Assembly (NCBI GenBank): GCA_965178525.1
Contig: CBCXVS010000346.1
Coordinates: 1 to 7,070, forward strand
Source of the DNA: CBCXVS01 sp965178525
GTDB taxonomy: Bacteria > Tectomicrobia > Entotheonellia > Entotheonellales > Entotheonellaceae
Direction of reading: 5' to 3'
DNA: 7,070 nucleotides
Translations under genes and position numbers: made by a program
Shown: positions 6,103 to 7,070 of the stretch, one piece after another
Position numbering within the stretch: the stretch's first letter is position 1
Layout: each line of letters starts with the position of its first letter
The notes under the pieces: model-generated
What the model was told of the DNA's origin: nothing
Database searches by the model: none
What the model saw: the letters and a program-made list of their open reading frames with translations, nothing else

Positions 6103-6622
6103 ACTCTGCCCCTGTCGTTGCCAGCAGCTCACGATTCGAAAAGCGAATATAAACCGGGTCAATGGGCGCCATATATTCTGCGGCCTCACGCTCGACGAGG
6201 ACGTAGCGCCGCTCCTCGGTATCCGGGCGTTCCACGATCGCCACGTCGCCCGCGGTGAGCCGATTAGCAGTCGGCTCGGTCACGTACAGATAAGAAATCG
6301 TCTGGTGTTGGGTGGTAAAATACCAACGCCGGTTACCCCCAGGTTCATCGGGGAGTTGCCAATAATCGATCAGATGCTGCAGCCGCAGCCATTTTTCCTT
6401 CGCTTCGAGTTCCGCCCGCTGCACCGCAGCCCGTTGGCGGTCGGCGGCGCGTTGGGCGTCCAACCGCGCTTCGTACGCCTGGCGTTGCTGCTCCAGGGCG
6501 GCGTCCTCAACCTGCCCTTTTTTGTGCCGCTTGCGCTGACGCCGTTTTTCCTGTTCGACCTGTTGTTTCTGTTGTTTGTTAGCCAGTCCGCTCTTTAAGA
6601 GCTGGTCACGCAGGTTCTGCAT
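6101..6622 (-). CDS. DUF2058-family basic coiled-coil protein (YaiL-like)
   Basis: The 173-residue product begins MQNLRDQLLKSGL, the characteristic opening of the DUF2058 family (E. coli YaiL: LQEQLLKAGL), and is close to that protein in length. Residues ~15-80 are very rich in Lys, Arg, Gln and Glu and should form a long charged helix or coiled coil; KRRQRKRHKK (26-35) is a strongly basic patch. Residues ~82-165 form a compact domain with conserved-looking YFTTQHQTISYLYVTEP and a CUE of small beta strands. No enzyme motif, signal peptide or membrane segment is seen. The family has been described only as nucleic-acid- or enzyme-associated; its function is unknown to me. ATG 6622 has GGAGG 7 bases upstream; ATG 6637 overlaps this site and is less likely. 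It is followed at once by efp, so a role near the ribosome or RNA is an inference from context. Confidence 0.78.
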   Translation of the reverse strand: MQNLRDQLLKSGLANKQQKQQVEQEKRRQRKRHKKGQVEDAALEQQRQAYEARLDAQRAADRQRAAVQRAELEAKEKWLRLQHLIDYWQLPDEPGGNRRWYFTTQHQTISYLYVTEPTANRLTAGDVAIVERPDTEERRYVLVEREAAEYMAPIDPVYIRFSNRELLATTGAE

Positions 6623-6673
6623 GGACTCCCCTCCCATGATGATCTGCGCGTCCGTAAGTTGCTGAGATGTTAC

Positions 6674-6702
6674 ATCGTAGCAAGATCATGCGAGATCGAC
6701 AA
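6674..6702 (-). promoter_or_regulatory. Predicted promoter of the DUF2058-efp operon
   Basis: On the minus strand TTGTCG (6702-6697) and TACGAT (6679-6674) are separated by 17 bases, each matching 4 of 6 consensus positions. Transcription would start near 6667, about 45 bases before the ATG at 6622. Confidence 0.45.
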
Positions 6703-6941
6703 GCCCCTTCGGGCGATGTTGCGAATACCGCATTCAGCCACAGGGTGGCATCACCTCAAAGGGACCCCCAAGCTCGATTTAGGCCATAAAATCTGCATGG
6801 CGTTGACGCTCCGTCCAGCCCTGGGCACACGGCCATTGATCAAAACATCCGAAGCGCATAACGGCGCCTCTTGTGCTTGAACGAATGACGCGCCCCTCCG
6901 GGTTAGGGCATGATGGTACACCAAACGCGAGCCGTGCGGCA

Positions 6942-6963
6942 ACCGTCATCGTACGGTGACGGT
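6942..6963. promoter_or_regulatory. 22-bp inverted repeat upstream of the edge promoter
   Basis: Arms ACCGTCAT (6942-6949) and GTGACGGT (6956-6963) flank a central CGTACG. Ten of eleven pairs match, and the exception is T-G. No T-run follows on either strand, so a terminator is unlikely. The centre lies about 62 bp upstream of the predicted start of the next promoter, a usual place for an activator site. The factor is unknown. Confidence 0.45.
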
Positions 6964-6979
6964 CTAGCGTCGGTATGAC

Positions 6980-7008
6980 TTGATCTACTTCCTCTTGTCC
7001 TGTACACT
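6980..7008 (+). promoter_or_regulatory. Predicted sigma70-type promoter pointing out of the window
   Basis: TTGATC (6980-6985) and TACACT (7003-7008) are separated by exactly 17 bases; transcription would start near 7015. It implies a rightward gene at or beyond the window edge. Confidence 0.5.
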
Positions 7009-7050
7009 ATACGCCGCAATGTTTGGCATGACTAAACCGAAGTTCCTCCC

Positions 7051-7070
7051 GTGATTCGGCGACAACTTGT
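7051..7070 (+). CDS. Possible start of a truncated gene at the window edge
   Basis: GTG 7051 opens a frame (Met-Ile-Arg-Arg-Gln-Leu) that runs off the window, about 36 bases after the predicted transcription start. It has no clear ribosome binding site. A preceding 11-codon frame (ATG 7019, with TGA at 7052-7054) overlaps this GTG as GTGA, which could allow coupling. Too little is visible to name a product, and the real start may lie further right. Confidence 0.2.

Larger units (their letters stand above)
6638..7070. other. Right-hand intergenic region without a convincing gene
   Basis: Open frames here (for example 6659-6880 plus and 6751-6942 minus) have no recognisable motif, poor ribosome sites and biased-looking translations, so I call no complete gene. 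The region holds the promoter of the DUF2058-efp operon at its left, a small hairpin GATTTA-GGCCA-TAAAATC (6775-6792), a 22-bp inverted repeat (6942-6963) and a good plus-strand promoter near the edge. It probably separates two divergent transcription units. Confidence 0.55.

Noticed and set aside
6088..6189. 34-residue N-terminal extension of EF-P
   Set aside because: It overlaps the DUF2058 gene in another frame; ATG 6087 has a proper ribosome site and a typical EF-P N-terminus.
6701..6716. Small GCCC-loop-GGGC hairpin in the right gap
   Set aside because: A 4-bp stem without a T-run, inside the presumed promoter region of the DUF2058-efp operon; too weak to call a terminator.
6659..6942. 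Two short frames (73 and 63 codons) in the right gap
   Set aside because: Neither has a good ribosome site or recognisable domain, and they overlap each other on opposite strands.

Overview
This 7.07 kb window (moderately GC-rich by eye, tightly packed, no mobile-element signature) looks like bacterial chromosome. It carries a respiratory/assimilatory NAD-linked formate dehydrogenase locus next to a translation-factor operon. The phylum cannot be fixed from these genes alone. DUF2058-type proteins are best known from Gammaproteobacteria, while NuoEF-FdhA type formate dehydrogenases occur widely, including Proteobacteria and Nitrospirota. I leave the organism as an unassigned, probably Gram-negative, bacterium.

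Layout from left to right. Positions 1-342 hold no convincing gene but are rich in short DNA symmetry: an 11-bp phased repeat array, a perfect 12-bp palindrome and a pair of imperfect direct repeats. This may be a control region for a neighbour outside the window. Positions 343-3111 (minus) encode a 922-residue FdhA, the molybdenum/tungsten bis-MGD catalytic subunit with Cys, not Sec, as metal ligand. Three bases upstream of it lies a fused NuoE-NuoF diaphorase subunit (start at 4746, minus). Together they form a coupled two-gene operon: formate is oxidised at FdhA, electrons pass along Fe-S clusters to FMN in the NuoF part, and NAD+ is reduced.

The mobA gene (plus strand, about 4912-5517) diverges from that operon. 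It makes the guanine dinucleotide form of the molybdenum cofactor that FdhA needs. The 165-bp gap holds two outward-facing sigma70-like promoters whose -35 boxes are 7 bp apart, and a 22-bp imperfect palindrome over the predicted mobA transcription start. Shared or coordinated control of enzyme and cofactor synthesis is a reasonable inference.

Convergent to mobA, with only 9 bp between stop codons, is a minus-strand pair: a DUF2058-family basic coiled-coil protein followed by elongation factor P. The DUF2058 stop codon overlaps the efp ribosome binding site. The EF-P loop tip carries Asn where E. coli has the modified Lys34.

The last ~430 bp (6638-7070) contain a probable promoter for the DUF2058-efp operon, a long inverted repeat, and a good plus-strand promoter that points out of the window, perhaps towards a gene starting at the very edge. 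I found no CRISPR, tRNA, rRNA, transposase or phage gene. The observations most worth checking are the FdhA that has lost the His-Cys3 cluster motif, the EF-P loop, the DUF2058-efp coupling, the mobA/fdh divergent operator and the 11-bp repeat array.
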